Below the pieces are notes generated by a model. It had not been told where the DNA came from. It searched no databases and saw only the letters and a program-made list of their open reading frames with translations. From positions 1 through 5,414 of the forward strand of contig PUNU01000278.1 of NCBI GenBank assembly GCA_003551865.1: a stretch of 5,414 nucleotides of DNA, read 5' to 3'. The position numbers and the translations under genes were made by a program. Source of the stretch: Syntrophomonadaceae bacterium. Its GTDB lineage: Bacteria > Bacillota_D > Dethiobacteria > DTU022. Positions 1 to 5,377 of this stretch are shown here, piece after piece (the stretch's first letter is position 1; each line of letters begins with the position of its first letter).

Positions 1-154
1 TAATTTCTTCGAACGAACGCTCACGGAACTTTTTTCTTTTGTACATGGCACAGAATGTGCAGCGGTTATGGGAACAGCCTATCGTGGCCTGGATTATTAA
101 ACTTTTCGCCTCGCTGGGCGGCCTGAAAACATCACCTTCATACTGCAGAGGCAT
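1..154 (-). CDS. Radical SAM protein, N-terminal 51 codons only (cut by window edge)
   Basis: The minus strand from ATG 154 reads MPLQYEGDVFRPPSEAKSL and continues IIQATIGCSHNRCTFCAMYK, then a Lys/Arg-rich stretch to the window edge. Cys27, Cys32 and Cys35 form a C-x4-C-x2-C cluster motif in the context GCSHNRCTFC. That spacing is typical of the B12-binding/COG1032-like branch of radical SAM enzymes, where three cysteines hold the [4Fe-4S] cluster that cleaves S-adenosylmethionine. An in-frame TAA lies 10 codons upstream and no other start codon occurs between, so ATG 154 is the start; AAAGG about 11 nt upstream is a modest ribosome site. It is co-directional with the MetE-like gene but 178 bp downstream of it, so it may have its own promoter. 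The substrate cannot be judged because most of the protein is outside the window. Confidence 0.85.
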   Translation of the reverse strand, partial: MPLQYEGDVFRPPSEAKSLIIQATIGCSHNRCTFCAMYKRKKFRERSFEEI

Positions 155-332
155 TAAAGGATCAACCTTTCTTTTCTTTGTTTATTGATTAATTCGTGGA
201 GAAAGCGCGATATACCTGCTCCCAAAGCATGCCCGCACACTGACAAAATATGAATTAGATCAGAAGGCTTACTGCTATCTGTCAGGTCCCGGCCGGAGGC
301 TAATGTGGTTTAAAATAAAAGAACATAGGTGC
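155..332. other. Intergenic spacer, MetE-like gene to radical SAM gene
   Basis: This 178-bp gap separates two minus-strand genes. I see no open frame of gene quality in it. The only symmetrical element is the 8-bp palindrome CCGGCCGG at 289-296, which has no following T tract and is therefore not a convincing intrinsic terminator. No clear sigma-70 promoter for the radical SAM gene stands out. Confidence 0.5.
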
Positions 333-1364
333 TTAAAGCATTTTTTTAAAATGATCGGCCACTTCTCGCAGCATGCGGAAAGATTTAATGACCGTTTCTT
401 CCCCGTCCTGGTTGACCAGGCAGCAGCGGGCCGGGGCCAACCAGGCCTGCTTAAGGATCTGTTCCCGGGGGATTCCCTGCCGGTCCAGGCTGTTCCATAA
501 CCCCTCCAGCATATCGATCATAGACTGCACGTTCTCGCTTTCAAACTCCTCGGTCAGGGTGGGGGTTATTCCCCAGGAAATAATCCCGCCGCGGTCAAGG
601 AAGGCTTTGACTTCATCAGCGTAACGGCTGAAAATATGGCCCTGGGCCAAAACGTCCAGCGATAACACATCAAGTTCCATCTGCAGTAAAAAGGACCAGT
701 CCGGATTGCCGCAGAGGTGCACTCCCCTGGGCCCGGGAAAGTGCTCCAGGAAGGCCAGGTAATCTTCCTTCGCCCTTTCGCTGGTGTAACCGCTGATGGC
801 CATGAAAATCATTTCCAGGCCCGGTTCATCCACCCAGACAAAAGCCCCGGGATGGACTTCCTGCATTTCGTTTAACTGCGCCTTCAGCTTCTTGGCCACA
901 AAATCAAATACGATCTGCCTGACCTCTTCGTAATAGATCATTGGCCTGTTACTTTCATCAAGGATTTTCAGACCGTAGCTGACCGGGCCGATGCTCTGGC
1001 CCCGGACATACTTGTATTTCGCCAGATCCTGTTCCAGGAAACGGTGAAAGACTACCGAATACTCCGGAGAAAGGCGGAAGAACTCTTCTTCTTCCCAGTG
1101 GGGCATGTACTCTTCGAAATCCTCGTAAAACTTGTCAATGGAAAAGCTGACCACCCGTTTGTTCGTGTCCAGTATAATTCCTGGGAAATGCTCGGAAACC
1201 TGGGCATACATATCCTCCAAGAAACTGACCTTCGGCAGCTGGGGCCAAAAAGGAATATCCAGGCTTAAAGCCAACTCCAGCGCCCGGTCGACTTCGGTAT
1301 GAGGCATGATCCCCATGGCCGTCGTCCGGCACCCGCCTTCCAGTTTCAGATCAATCTTCTTCAT
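333..1364 (-). CDS. MetE/UROD-superfamily protein with H-x-C...C zinc-site motif
   Basis: The 343-residue product resembles the catalytic (C-terminal) TIM-barrel domain of cobalamin-independent methionine synthase and the related methylcobamide:CoM methyltransferases. Visible landmarks are RGQSIGPVSYGLK near 121-133 (like the MetE GPVT segment), VWVDEPGL at 176-183 (like MetE IDEPAL), GVHLCGN with His216 and Cys218, SLD with Asp237 where MetE has its glutamate ligand, and APARCCL with Cys314/Cys315. In MetE the equivalent residues bind the zinc that activates the thiol acceptor. The MetE N-terminal half is absent, so this is not a full methionine synthase. I infer methyl transfer to or from a thiol, or from a corrinoid, with unknown substrate. 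ATG 1364 is chosen over the adjacent TTG 1367 because AGAAGG sits 7 nt before it. The start overlaps the end of the DUF438 gene by 14 nt, which implies coupled translation. Confidence 0.8.
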   Translation of the reverse strand: MKKIDLKLEGGCRTTAMGIMPHTEVDRALELALSLDIPFWPQLPKVSFLEDMYAQVSEHFPGIILDTNKRVVSFSIDKFYEDFEEYMPHWEEEEFFRLSPEYSVVFHRFLEQDLAKYKYVRGQSIGPVSYGLKILDESNRPMIYYEEVRQIVFDFVAKKLKAQLNEMQEVHPGAFVWVDEPGLEMIFMAISGYTSERAKEDYLAFLEHFPGPRGVHLCGNPDWSFLLQMELDVLSLDVLAQGHIFSRYADEVKAFLDRGGIISWGITPTLTEEFESENVQSMIDMLEGLWNSLDRQGIPREQILKQAWLAPARCCLVNQDGEETVIKSFRMLREVADHFKKML

Positions 1365-2571
1365 CAAGAAGCCTTCTTTCCCCGGTTAGCTGCTGCAGCC
1401 TGGTAATATCCTGGGCCACCTCCAGGGCGCCCAGGTAACTGCCGTTTTCATCCCGGACGGCATAGAAAACGATATGAATCATTTTCCCTTTCAGATTAAT
1501 CCAAAACTCGGCGCTGTCCCTGCTGCCGTCCTTAAAAGAAGACACGATTTTTTGCACTTTGTCCACGCTCTGGGGCGGGTGGCAGTTCTCCACCTTGCGC
1601 CCAATAATGGCCCTGGTCCGGACAAAAATCCGCTCTTCGTTTTCGGAAAAGTAGCGGACCACGTCATCCTGGTCAACAAAAATTATATCGACCGGCAAAG
1701 CATTAAGCATATGCATCAGCTGTTTCGGGGCCAGTTCTCCCGAGGGCAGCTTGATCTTGTTGTCTTCCAGGGAGGGTCCTTCGGCCGCCGTTTTCTTCAG
1801 GGCATCGACCAGGTGGGCGGTATCGGCGGGCGGCTCGATGAAAGCGTAACCCACCTGCTCGCTTTCTTTAAGCACATCAACCCAATCCTCGGTCTGCAGT
1901 TTCTCCAGGGAAGTGGGAAAAAGGATATTTTCTTCCTTGAAAATCATACCGTCTACTTCCTCCACCAGCGAATTGAGTACCTCTTCCACAAACTTTTCCA
2001 CGTCTTGCGAGGAAGAGAGATTGTTCAGTTCCGCCTGGGCCTGTTTAAATAAATCCCTGATTTCATTGTGCTTGCCCCACATCACCTGGGTGGGGCCCAT
2101 GAACCCGTAACGTTCCAGGTAGGGGAAAAGAATCTGCTCTTTCCTGGTATAGTGCAGTTCCAAATCCCTGAGATTATCAAGCAGTGATGACACTTCATCC
2201 CGGAATTCCGCCGGGCTCTTTTCTCCGGCCTTTTGGATCAAATCTTTTAAAAGGGCGGTTATCTTCTCTATCTCCCTGTTTTCATCCCTAAAAAACTTAA
2301 CCGGATGGGCTTCACTTTCTCCTCCACCCAGGTCCGCCTCCAGGGTTGATTCAAAGAGGAGGGCGTGAACATTGCAGAACTTTTGGATCTCATCGGGCGA
2401 CATGCCCTCATCAATCAAAGACTGCTCTACCCGGGCTATCTCGTGGGAAGAGATCGAGCCTACTTCCTGCTCCAGTCTTTTTTGCGCTTCTTCAAAGCTG
2501 AGACCCCGGTGCAGGTCTAAAATAATGTCCTTGATAACCTGCTTCTGTTTTTCAAAATCTCCACTGCTCAC
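1351..2571 (-). CDS. DUF438-hemerythrin-PAS multidomain protein, probable sensor
   Basis: This cytoplasmic 406-residue protein has three parts. Residues about 10-80 are DUF438, with the characteristic FCNVHALLFE (Cys66, His69). Residues about 89-225 form a four-helix hemerythrin-like domain with His89, HYTRKEQILFP (His140, Glu145), WGKHNEI (His168) and FKEENILFP (Glu213/214). Residues about 280-392 are a PAS domain with LPVDIIFVD, the CHPP motif at 330-333, EFWINLKGK and GALEVAQDIT. This architecture is recurrent in anaerobic Bacillota and archaea. There is no transmembrane segment or output domain, so it could sense or scavenge oxygen, nitric oxide or iron and signal through protein contacts; this is inference. 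The fourth helix lacks the usual hemerythrin histidine. GTG 2571 is chosen because GGGAG lies 9 nt upstream and it gives the complete DUF438 domain. The stop overlaps the MetE-like start. Confidence 0.9.
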   Translation of the reverse strand: MSSGDFEKQKQVIKDIILDLHRGLSFEEAQKRLEQEVGSISSHEIARVEQSLIDEGMSPDEIQKFCNVHALLFESTLEADLGGGESEAHPVKFFRDENREIEKITALLKDLIQKAGEKSPAEFRDEVSSLLDNLRDLELHYTRKEQILFPYLERYGFMGPTQVMWGKHNEIRDLFKQAQAELNNLSSSQDVEKFVEEVLNSLVEEVDGMIFKEENILFPTSLEKLQTEDWVDVLKESEQVGYAFIEPPADTAHLVDALKKTAAEGPSLEDNKIKLPSGELAPKQLMHMLNALPVDIIFVDQDDVVRYFSENEERIFVRTRAIIGRKVENCHPPQSVDKVQKIVSSFKDGSRDSAEFWINLKGKMIHIVFYAVRDENGSYLGALEVAQDITRLQQLTGERRLLDEED

Positions 2572-2828
2572 TGCTCACCACTCCCTTTATGAAATTTATA
2601 TTGTATTTATTCCAAAACAGTCTTCATTCTCAGGATGCTTACAGGCCGCTTAATATGCCAAACGACAGGGGATTCCGATCTATTTTGCCCTGGCTGCCCA
2701 CTCCTTTAAATGACGGGCTTCCGGCAGTTTAACCCCGTCTCAATACTATTTTAGAGTTTTTGCCCGGTCTTTTCCGGAATTTTAACGGCCATGGTTTTAA
2801 ATACCTGCTAACTTTTTAATCGATATAA
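2572..2828. other. Intergenic spacer, Rrf2 gene to DUF438 gene
   Basis: This 257-bp AT-rich gap lies between two minus-strand genes. On the minus strand it holds an AT-rich stretch (forward 2588-2612, with TACAAT and TATAAA on the minus strand) shortly before the DUF438 ribosome site AAAGGGAG. That stretch is a plausible -10 area, but no matching -35 box is obvious. I see no convincing hairpin plus T tract after the Rrf2 stop, so readthrough from the regulator into the DUF438 gene is possible. No small gene is supported here. Confidence 0.45.
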
Positions 2829-3248
2829 TCATACCGCTTTTTTATCTTCTTCCCTTGCCAGTTCAGCAAAGGTTTCCCGGCCCAGTTCAGACTGGAGAGC
2901 CTCCTGTGCCCGCTTCAAGATCATGTGCACCCGGCAGGTGGACCGGTTGGGGCAGCAATAGTTTTCAGAAAGGCAGGGGTTAATGGTTAATTTTCCTTCT
3001 ACTGCTTCGATTACATCGGCTATAGTAATTGCCTCGGGCTCTACGGCCAGCCTAATGCCACCCTGCGCTCCCCGCCTGGTTTCCACTAAACCGGCCCGGT
3101 TCAGGATTTGGACGGTTTTGTTTAAAAACTGTTCCGGCAGTTCCTGCTCGGCCGAGATGGTCCTGCTTTGGATAAACTCACCTTTTGGCAGTCTGGATAG
3201 CTCGAGCAATGTCCGTATGGCGTATTCGGTTTGCCTGGTGATCTGCAT
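2829..3248 (-). CDS. Rrf2-family transcriptional regulator with IscR/NsrR-like cysteines
   Basis: The 139-residue product starts MQITRQTEYAIRTLLELS, the hallmark Rrf2 N-terminus. It continues with a winged helix-turn-helix (about 1-65: ISAEQELPEQFLNKTVQILN as recognition region, then VETRRGAQGGIRLA as wing). It also has the dimerisation helix ITIADVIEAVEG. Cys92, Cys98, Cys99 and Cys105 lie in NPCLSENYCCPNRSTCRVH. The C92-x5-C98-x6-C105 arrangement resembles the Fe-S ligands of IscR and NsrR, so DNA binding is probably controlled by cluster state: cluster supply, nitric oxide or oxygen. Which of these applies cannot be told. The ribosome site AAAGGAG is about 13 nt from ATG 3248, longer than usual, but no alternative in-frame start precedes it. 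It is upstream of, and co-directional with, the hemerythrin gene, a typical type of NsrR-regulon member. An imperfect palindrome at 3377-3390 may be its own operator. Confidence 0.93.
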   Translation of the reverse strand: MQITRQTEYAIRTLLELSRLPKGEFIQSRTISAEQELPEQFLNKTVQILNRAGLVETRRGAQGGIRLAVEPEAITIADVIEAVEGKLTINPCLSENYCCPNRSTCRVHMILKRAQEALQSELGRETFAELAREEDKKAV

Positions 3249-3371
3249 CGCCCGGTTTTCACTCCTTTACCGCGATTTTCAACTGCTCTGGTTTTTGTCA
3301 GTTTGTCTGTTTGATTTCTGCCTGCAGTTATGTTTCAATATAAACAGGACAATTTTAATCTACTTGCTATC

Positions 3372-3377
3372 ATTATA
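3372..3377 (-). promoter_or_regulatory. Candidate -10 box for the Rrf2 gene
   Basis: The minus strand reads TATAAT here, an exact sigma-70 -10 match, 124 nt before the Rrf2 start codon. The -35 position is weak: a 17-nt spacer gives TTTTCT, while the better hexamer TTGCCA is only 12 nt away. A weak -35 is common for promoters under activator or Fe-S regulator control, but the call rests on the -10 alone. Confidence 0.45.
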
Positions 3378-3390
3378 CACAATAGTGTGT
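3377..3390. promoter_or_regulatory. Palindrome ACACA-4-TGTGT at the Rrf2 promoter, possible operator
   Basis: ACACA (3377-3381) and TGTGT (3386-3390) form a 5-bp inverted repeat with a 4-nt centre. On the minus strand it lies immediately upstream of, and touching, the TATAAT box. CTTGC (3363-3367) and GCAAG (3392-3396) form a second, asymmetrically placed pair around it. The position would suit repression by the Rrf2 protein itself. The sequence does not match the IscR or NsrR operators I know, so the assignment is speculative. Confidence 0.3.
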
Positions 3391-3412
3391 GGCAAGAAAA
3401 GGGGGATGGCTG

Positions 3413-3431
3413 ATGTAGCAAGGGGACGGGG
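3413..3431. repeat. Left outer arm of an intron-split 64-bp palindrome (REP/BIME-like)
   Basis: ATGTAGCAAGGGGACGGGG is the exact 19-nt reverse complement of 5311-5329. It ends exactly where the group II intron begins with GTGTG. Joined to 5285 it continues into TACCTGCTACAC, completing a 31-nt arm. The arm opens with GTAG, the tetranucleotide at the foot of REP elements moved by RAYT transposases. Confidence 0.9.
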
Positions 3432-3965
3432 GTGTGCCACGAGCGCACTTTAACATATATTGTGGAGCTATACAAGAGATGAGGGAGGGCCCCTCGGCGC
3501 CGGTTTGCAGGAGCAGGCGTCAAACCGCCTTAAGCTGCTGAGGTAAAGAGCCTTGGTGGTGAGCGTTAAGGAAAAGGCAGGCATGGACCTGTCAGGTGAG
3601 GGATAAGGAGACGAGTGCAAACGAACCGCTGAAGAAGTGTCGAAACATGCTAAGATGGCGTCGAAACCGGGGAAACCCGTTGCTCCGGGATAAGACTGGA
3701 AGGTACCTGTCTACTGTCCAGTCGGCGTCCGGCATAAAGGCGGCGTGAACTTATCTCAGGCTTTTGTATGGAACGTGGGAACCTGTTGCTCTGATGTGAA
3801 GGGAGAAATCCGAGAGGCGGTCCCTTGGAGGATGAGAGTACCGAAGCGGAGCGCAGGGGCGGAACAGCTCGTATTAGTGAAGAAGGCTCTGTAATGGAGC
3901 TGGAGCGAAGGGGCTGTGCAGCCTGGCCTTACACTGAGGTCAACCGTAAAATCGGGAGGAATCTT
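3432..3965 (+). ncRNA. Group II intron ribozyme, domains I-III and start of domain IV
   Basis: This 534-nt stretch before the RT start codon is structural RNA. The first nucleotides can form a small hairpin (GTGTGC 3432-3437 with GCGCAC 3443-3448). CCTTG at 3551-3555 can pair with CAAG G in the left exon (3419-3423) and is a candidate EBS2. CCCGTT at 3676-3681 lies in the loop of a CCGG/CCGG hairpin (3667-3670 with 3685-3688), can pair with GACGGG (3425-3430) and is a candidate EBS1. The segment from about 3825 to 3915, with AGTGAAGAAGGCTCTGTAAT and GGAGCGAAGGGG, resembles conserved domain II/III sequence of related bacterial introns. The frame upstream of the RT start is therefore open by chance rather than coding. 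Confidence 0.8.
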
Positions 3966-5210
3966 GTGAGTAAAGCGAAGTCGTTTAGTATTACCAAGGA
4001 GGAAGTCTATGTTGCCTACAAGCAAATCAAGGCGAACAAAGGAGCATCCGGGGTGGACAGGGAGTCGATTGCGGACTTTGAGAAGAAGCTTGCGGACAAC
4101 CTATACAAGCTCTGGAACCGGATGTCGTCAGGCAGCTACTTCCCGCCCCCTGTAAAGCGGGTAGAGATACCCAAGGAAGGGGGAACAAGGCCGCTGGGGG
4201 TACCGACAGTGGCCGACAGGATTGCCCAGGCAGTGGTCAAGAATCGGCTTGAGCCGGGACTGGAAAATTTCTTTCATCCAGATTCCTACGGTTACCGGCC
4301 CGGAAAATCGGCGGTAGAGGCGGTAGGAGTAGCCAGAGAACGGTGCTGGCGATATGACTGGGTTTTAGACTTGGACATCAGTTCGTTTTTCGACAGTATT
4401 GACCATGACCTGCTGCTTAAAGCCTTGAAGCATCATACTGAATGCAAGTGGATTCTGCTCTATGTGGAACGCTGGCTGAAAGCGCCGGTGCAACTACCGG
4501 ACGGCACACGTCAGGAAAGAGTCAAAGGGACCCCCCAAGGAGGGGTAATCAGTCCACTTTTGGCCAATCTTTACCTGCATTATGCCTTTGACCGGTGGAT
4601 GCAAAAGCATTACCCGGAAGTACCTTTTGAGCGCTATGCGGATGATGTCATCTGCCACCTGAGGACCGAAGAACAGGCTGAGGAACTAAAAGCAGCCTTG
4701 GAGAAGCGGTTTGAGGAGTGCTGCTTAAAGCTACACCCGGAGAAGACGCAGATTGTTTACTGCAGGGATGACAGAAGGCGAAAAGATTACCCTCGGCATA
4801 AGTTTGATTTTCTGGGATTTACCTTTAGACCCCGGTCTGTCAAAAGTAGAGAGGGTGAATATTTCATAGGTTTTAATCCGGCAGTGAGCAACAAAGCGAT
4901 GCGCAGGATGAGCCGGCGGAGTAGAAGCTGGAAGCTTCATTTGAGGAATAACCAGAGCCTCGAGGATCTGGCTCGGGCATGCAATCCGGTTGTGCGGGGC
5001 TGGGTTAACTACTATGGGAGCTATTACCGCTCTGCATTAGAAGATTTGGCCCGGCAACTGGACTTGCGACTGGGGATATGGGCAGAATGGAAATTCAAGA
5101 AATTCAGGGGCCACAGCGGCAGGGCAATAAAATGGGTGCGTGGGATTAAGAAACGCGAACCCGATTTATTTGCTCACTGGCAGTTGTATCCTGACACGAC
5201 TAGGCTGTAA
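3966..5210 (+). CDS. ltrA: Group II intron reverse transcriptase/maturase (LtrA family, no endonuclease domain)
   Basis: The 414-residue protein binds its own intron RNA, helps it splice and copies it into DNA at the target site. GTG 3966 is chosen because GGGAGGAA lies about 5 nt upstream and the N-terminus MSKAKSFSITKEEVYVAYKQ matches family starts. The frame is open back to TTG 3825, but that part is ribozyme domain II-III. RT motifs in order are NKGASGVD (RT0, near 25), TRPLGVPTVADRIAQAVV (RT1, 74-91), FHPDSYGYRPGKSA (RT2), LDLDISSFFDSIDH with catalytic Asp137, GTPQGGVISPLLANLYLH (188-205), YADD with Asp226/Asp227, LHPEKTQIVY and FDFLGFTF. Domain X, the maturase thumb, contains ARACNPVVRGWVNYYGSYY (about 336-354). 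The protein ends soon after, without the cysteine-rich HNH domain, so second-strand priming must use another route, such as replication-fork ends. The stop codon abuts domain V directly. Confidence 0.97.
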   Translation: MSKAKSFSITKEEVYVAYKQIKANKGASGVDRESIADFEKKLADNLYKLWNRMSSGSYFPPPVKRVEIPKEGGTRPLGVPTVADRIAQAVVKNRLEPGLENFFHPDSYGYRPGKSAVEAVGVARERCWRYDWVLDLDISSFFDSIDHDLLLKALKHHTECKWILLYVERWLKAPVQLPDGTRQERVKGTPQGGVISPLLANLYLHYAFDRWMQKHYPEVPFERYADDVICHLRTEEQAEELKAALEKRFEECCLKLHPEKTQIVYCRDDRRRKDYPRHKFDFLGFTFRPRSVKSREGEYFIGFNPAVSNKAMRRMSRRSRSWKLHLRNNQSLEDLARACNPVVRGWVNYYGSYYRSALEDLARQLDLRLGIWAEWKFKKFRGHSGRAIKWVRGIKKREPDLFAHWQLYPDTTRL

Positions 5211-5244
5211 GAGCCGGATGAGTCGAGAGGCTCACGTCCGGTTC
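5211..5244 (+). ncRNA. Group II intron domain V
   Basis: This is a canonical 34-nt catalytic hairpin. The lower helix is GAGCCGGA (5211-5218) with TCCGGTTC (5237-5244), including one G-U pair and the AGC catalytic triad at 5212-5214. A two-nucleotide CG bulge sits at 5235-5236. The upper helix is TGAGTC (5219-5224) with GGCTCA (5229-5234), capped by the GNRA tetraloop GAGA (5225-5228). Every element needed for metal binding and docking is present, so the ribozyme core looks functional. Confidence 0.96.
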
Positions 5245-5247
5245 TGG

Positions 5248-5281
5248 GAGAGCGCAGGGGTGAGACTCCCCTGCGCCACTC
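5248..5281 (+). ncRNA. Group II intron domain VI with candidate branch-point A5278
   Basis: The distal stem is GCGCAGGGG (5252-5260) with CCCCTGCGC (5268-5276), closing a 7-nt loop. The basal pairs are GAG (5248-5250) with CTC (5279-5281). A5278 is unpaired next to the basal helix and lies 7 nt from the intron's 3' end, the usual position of the bulged adenosine that makes the lariat bond. Confidence 0.85.
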
Positions 5282-5284
5282 GAC

Positions 5285-5329
5285 TACCTGCTACACTGGT
5301 GTAGCAGGTACCCCGTCCCCTTGCTACAT
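5285..5329. repeat. Inner hairpin and right outer arm of the split palindrome (REP/BIME-like)
   Basis: TACCTGCTACAC (5285-5296) and GTGTAGCAGGTA (5299-5310) are perfect inverted repeats around TG. They are followed by the 19-nt right outer arm (5311-5329), which is the exact complement of 3413-3431. The right half alone also folds: GTAGCA-GG (5301-5308) pairs with CC-T-TGCTAC (5319-5327) with one bulged T, leaving a TACCCCGTCC loop. It is thus a GTAG-footed hairpin facing its mirror image. The element lies just upstream of a tRNA promoter. Confidence 0.9.
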
Positions 5330-5338
5330 TAATTTCTA

Positions 5339-5367
5339 TTGCCTAATAGATCGCTATTTGCTATAAT
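5339..5367 (+). promoter_or_regulatory. Strong sigma-70-type promoter for the tRNA gene, extended -10
   Basis: TTGCCT at 5339-5344 is followed by a 17-nt spacer and a perfect TATAAT at 5362-5367. TG at 5359-5360 adds an extended -10. Transcription would start near 5374, a few nucleotides before the tRNA 5' end at 5378, as expected for a stable RNA gene with a very short leader. Confidence 0.85.
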
Positions 5368-5377
5368 ACCGGTGCGA

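Larger units (their letters stand above)
3432..5284 (+). mobile_element. Complete group II intron with RT/maturase, 1853 nt
   Basis: The 5' end matches the GUGYG consensus (GTGTG, 3432-3436) and the 3' end is CTCGAC, with the expected terminal AY. In order it holds a domain I-III region (3432 to about 3920), a domain IV carrying the RT gene, domain V at 5211-5244 and domain VI at about 5248-5281. The AGC triad in domain V argues against class C introns, which have CGC; this is probably a IIB-like bacterial lineage with an endonuclease-free protein. Both ends are confirmed independently: excising exactly 3432-5284 restores a 64-bp palindrome. Catalytic RNA parts and protein all appear intact, suggesting a recent and possibly still active insertion. 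It lies in the same orientation as the downstream tRNA gene. No clear promoter for it is visible, and the genes to its left are transcribed away from it. Confidence 0.93.

Noticed and set aside
289..296. CCGGCCGG palindrome after the MetE-like gene as a terminator
   Set aside because: An 8-bp self-complementary site has no loop and no T tract follows it.
1365..1367. TTG 1367 as the start of the MetE-like gene
   Set aside because: The adjacent ATG 1364 has the better codon and a correctly spaced AGAAGG site; TTG adds only one residue.
1474..2052. 192-codon plus-strand open frame opposite the DUF438 gene
   Set aside because: It is a complete antisense shadow of a well-supported gene, with no recognisable domain or ribosome site.
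2561..2579. Tandem GTGAGCA GTGAGCA on the minus strand at the DUF438 start
   Set aside because: Two 7-nt copies are too short to call a repeat element; only the second GTG (2571) is in frame.
3701..3709. GGTACCTGT inside the intron resembling the first bases of the right exon (TACCTGC)
   Set aside because: A 6-nt match is expected by chance, and a same-sense copy cannot base-pair with the exon.
3825..3965. In-frame 47-codon N-terminal extension of the reverse transcriptase from TTG 3825 (or ATG 3894)
   Set aside because: The stretch matches ribozyme domain II/III sequence, and GTG 3966 has a strong GGGAGGAA site and a family-typical MSKAKSF start.
3432..5284. Class C group II intron inserted after a terminator hairpin
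   Set aside because: Domain V is 34 nt with an AGC triad, and the insertion is inside the palindrome arm rather than after a T tract.
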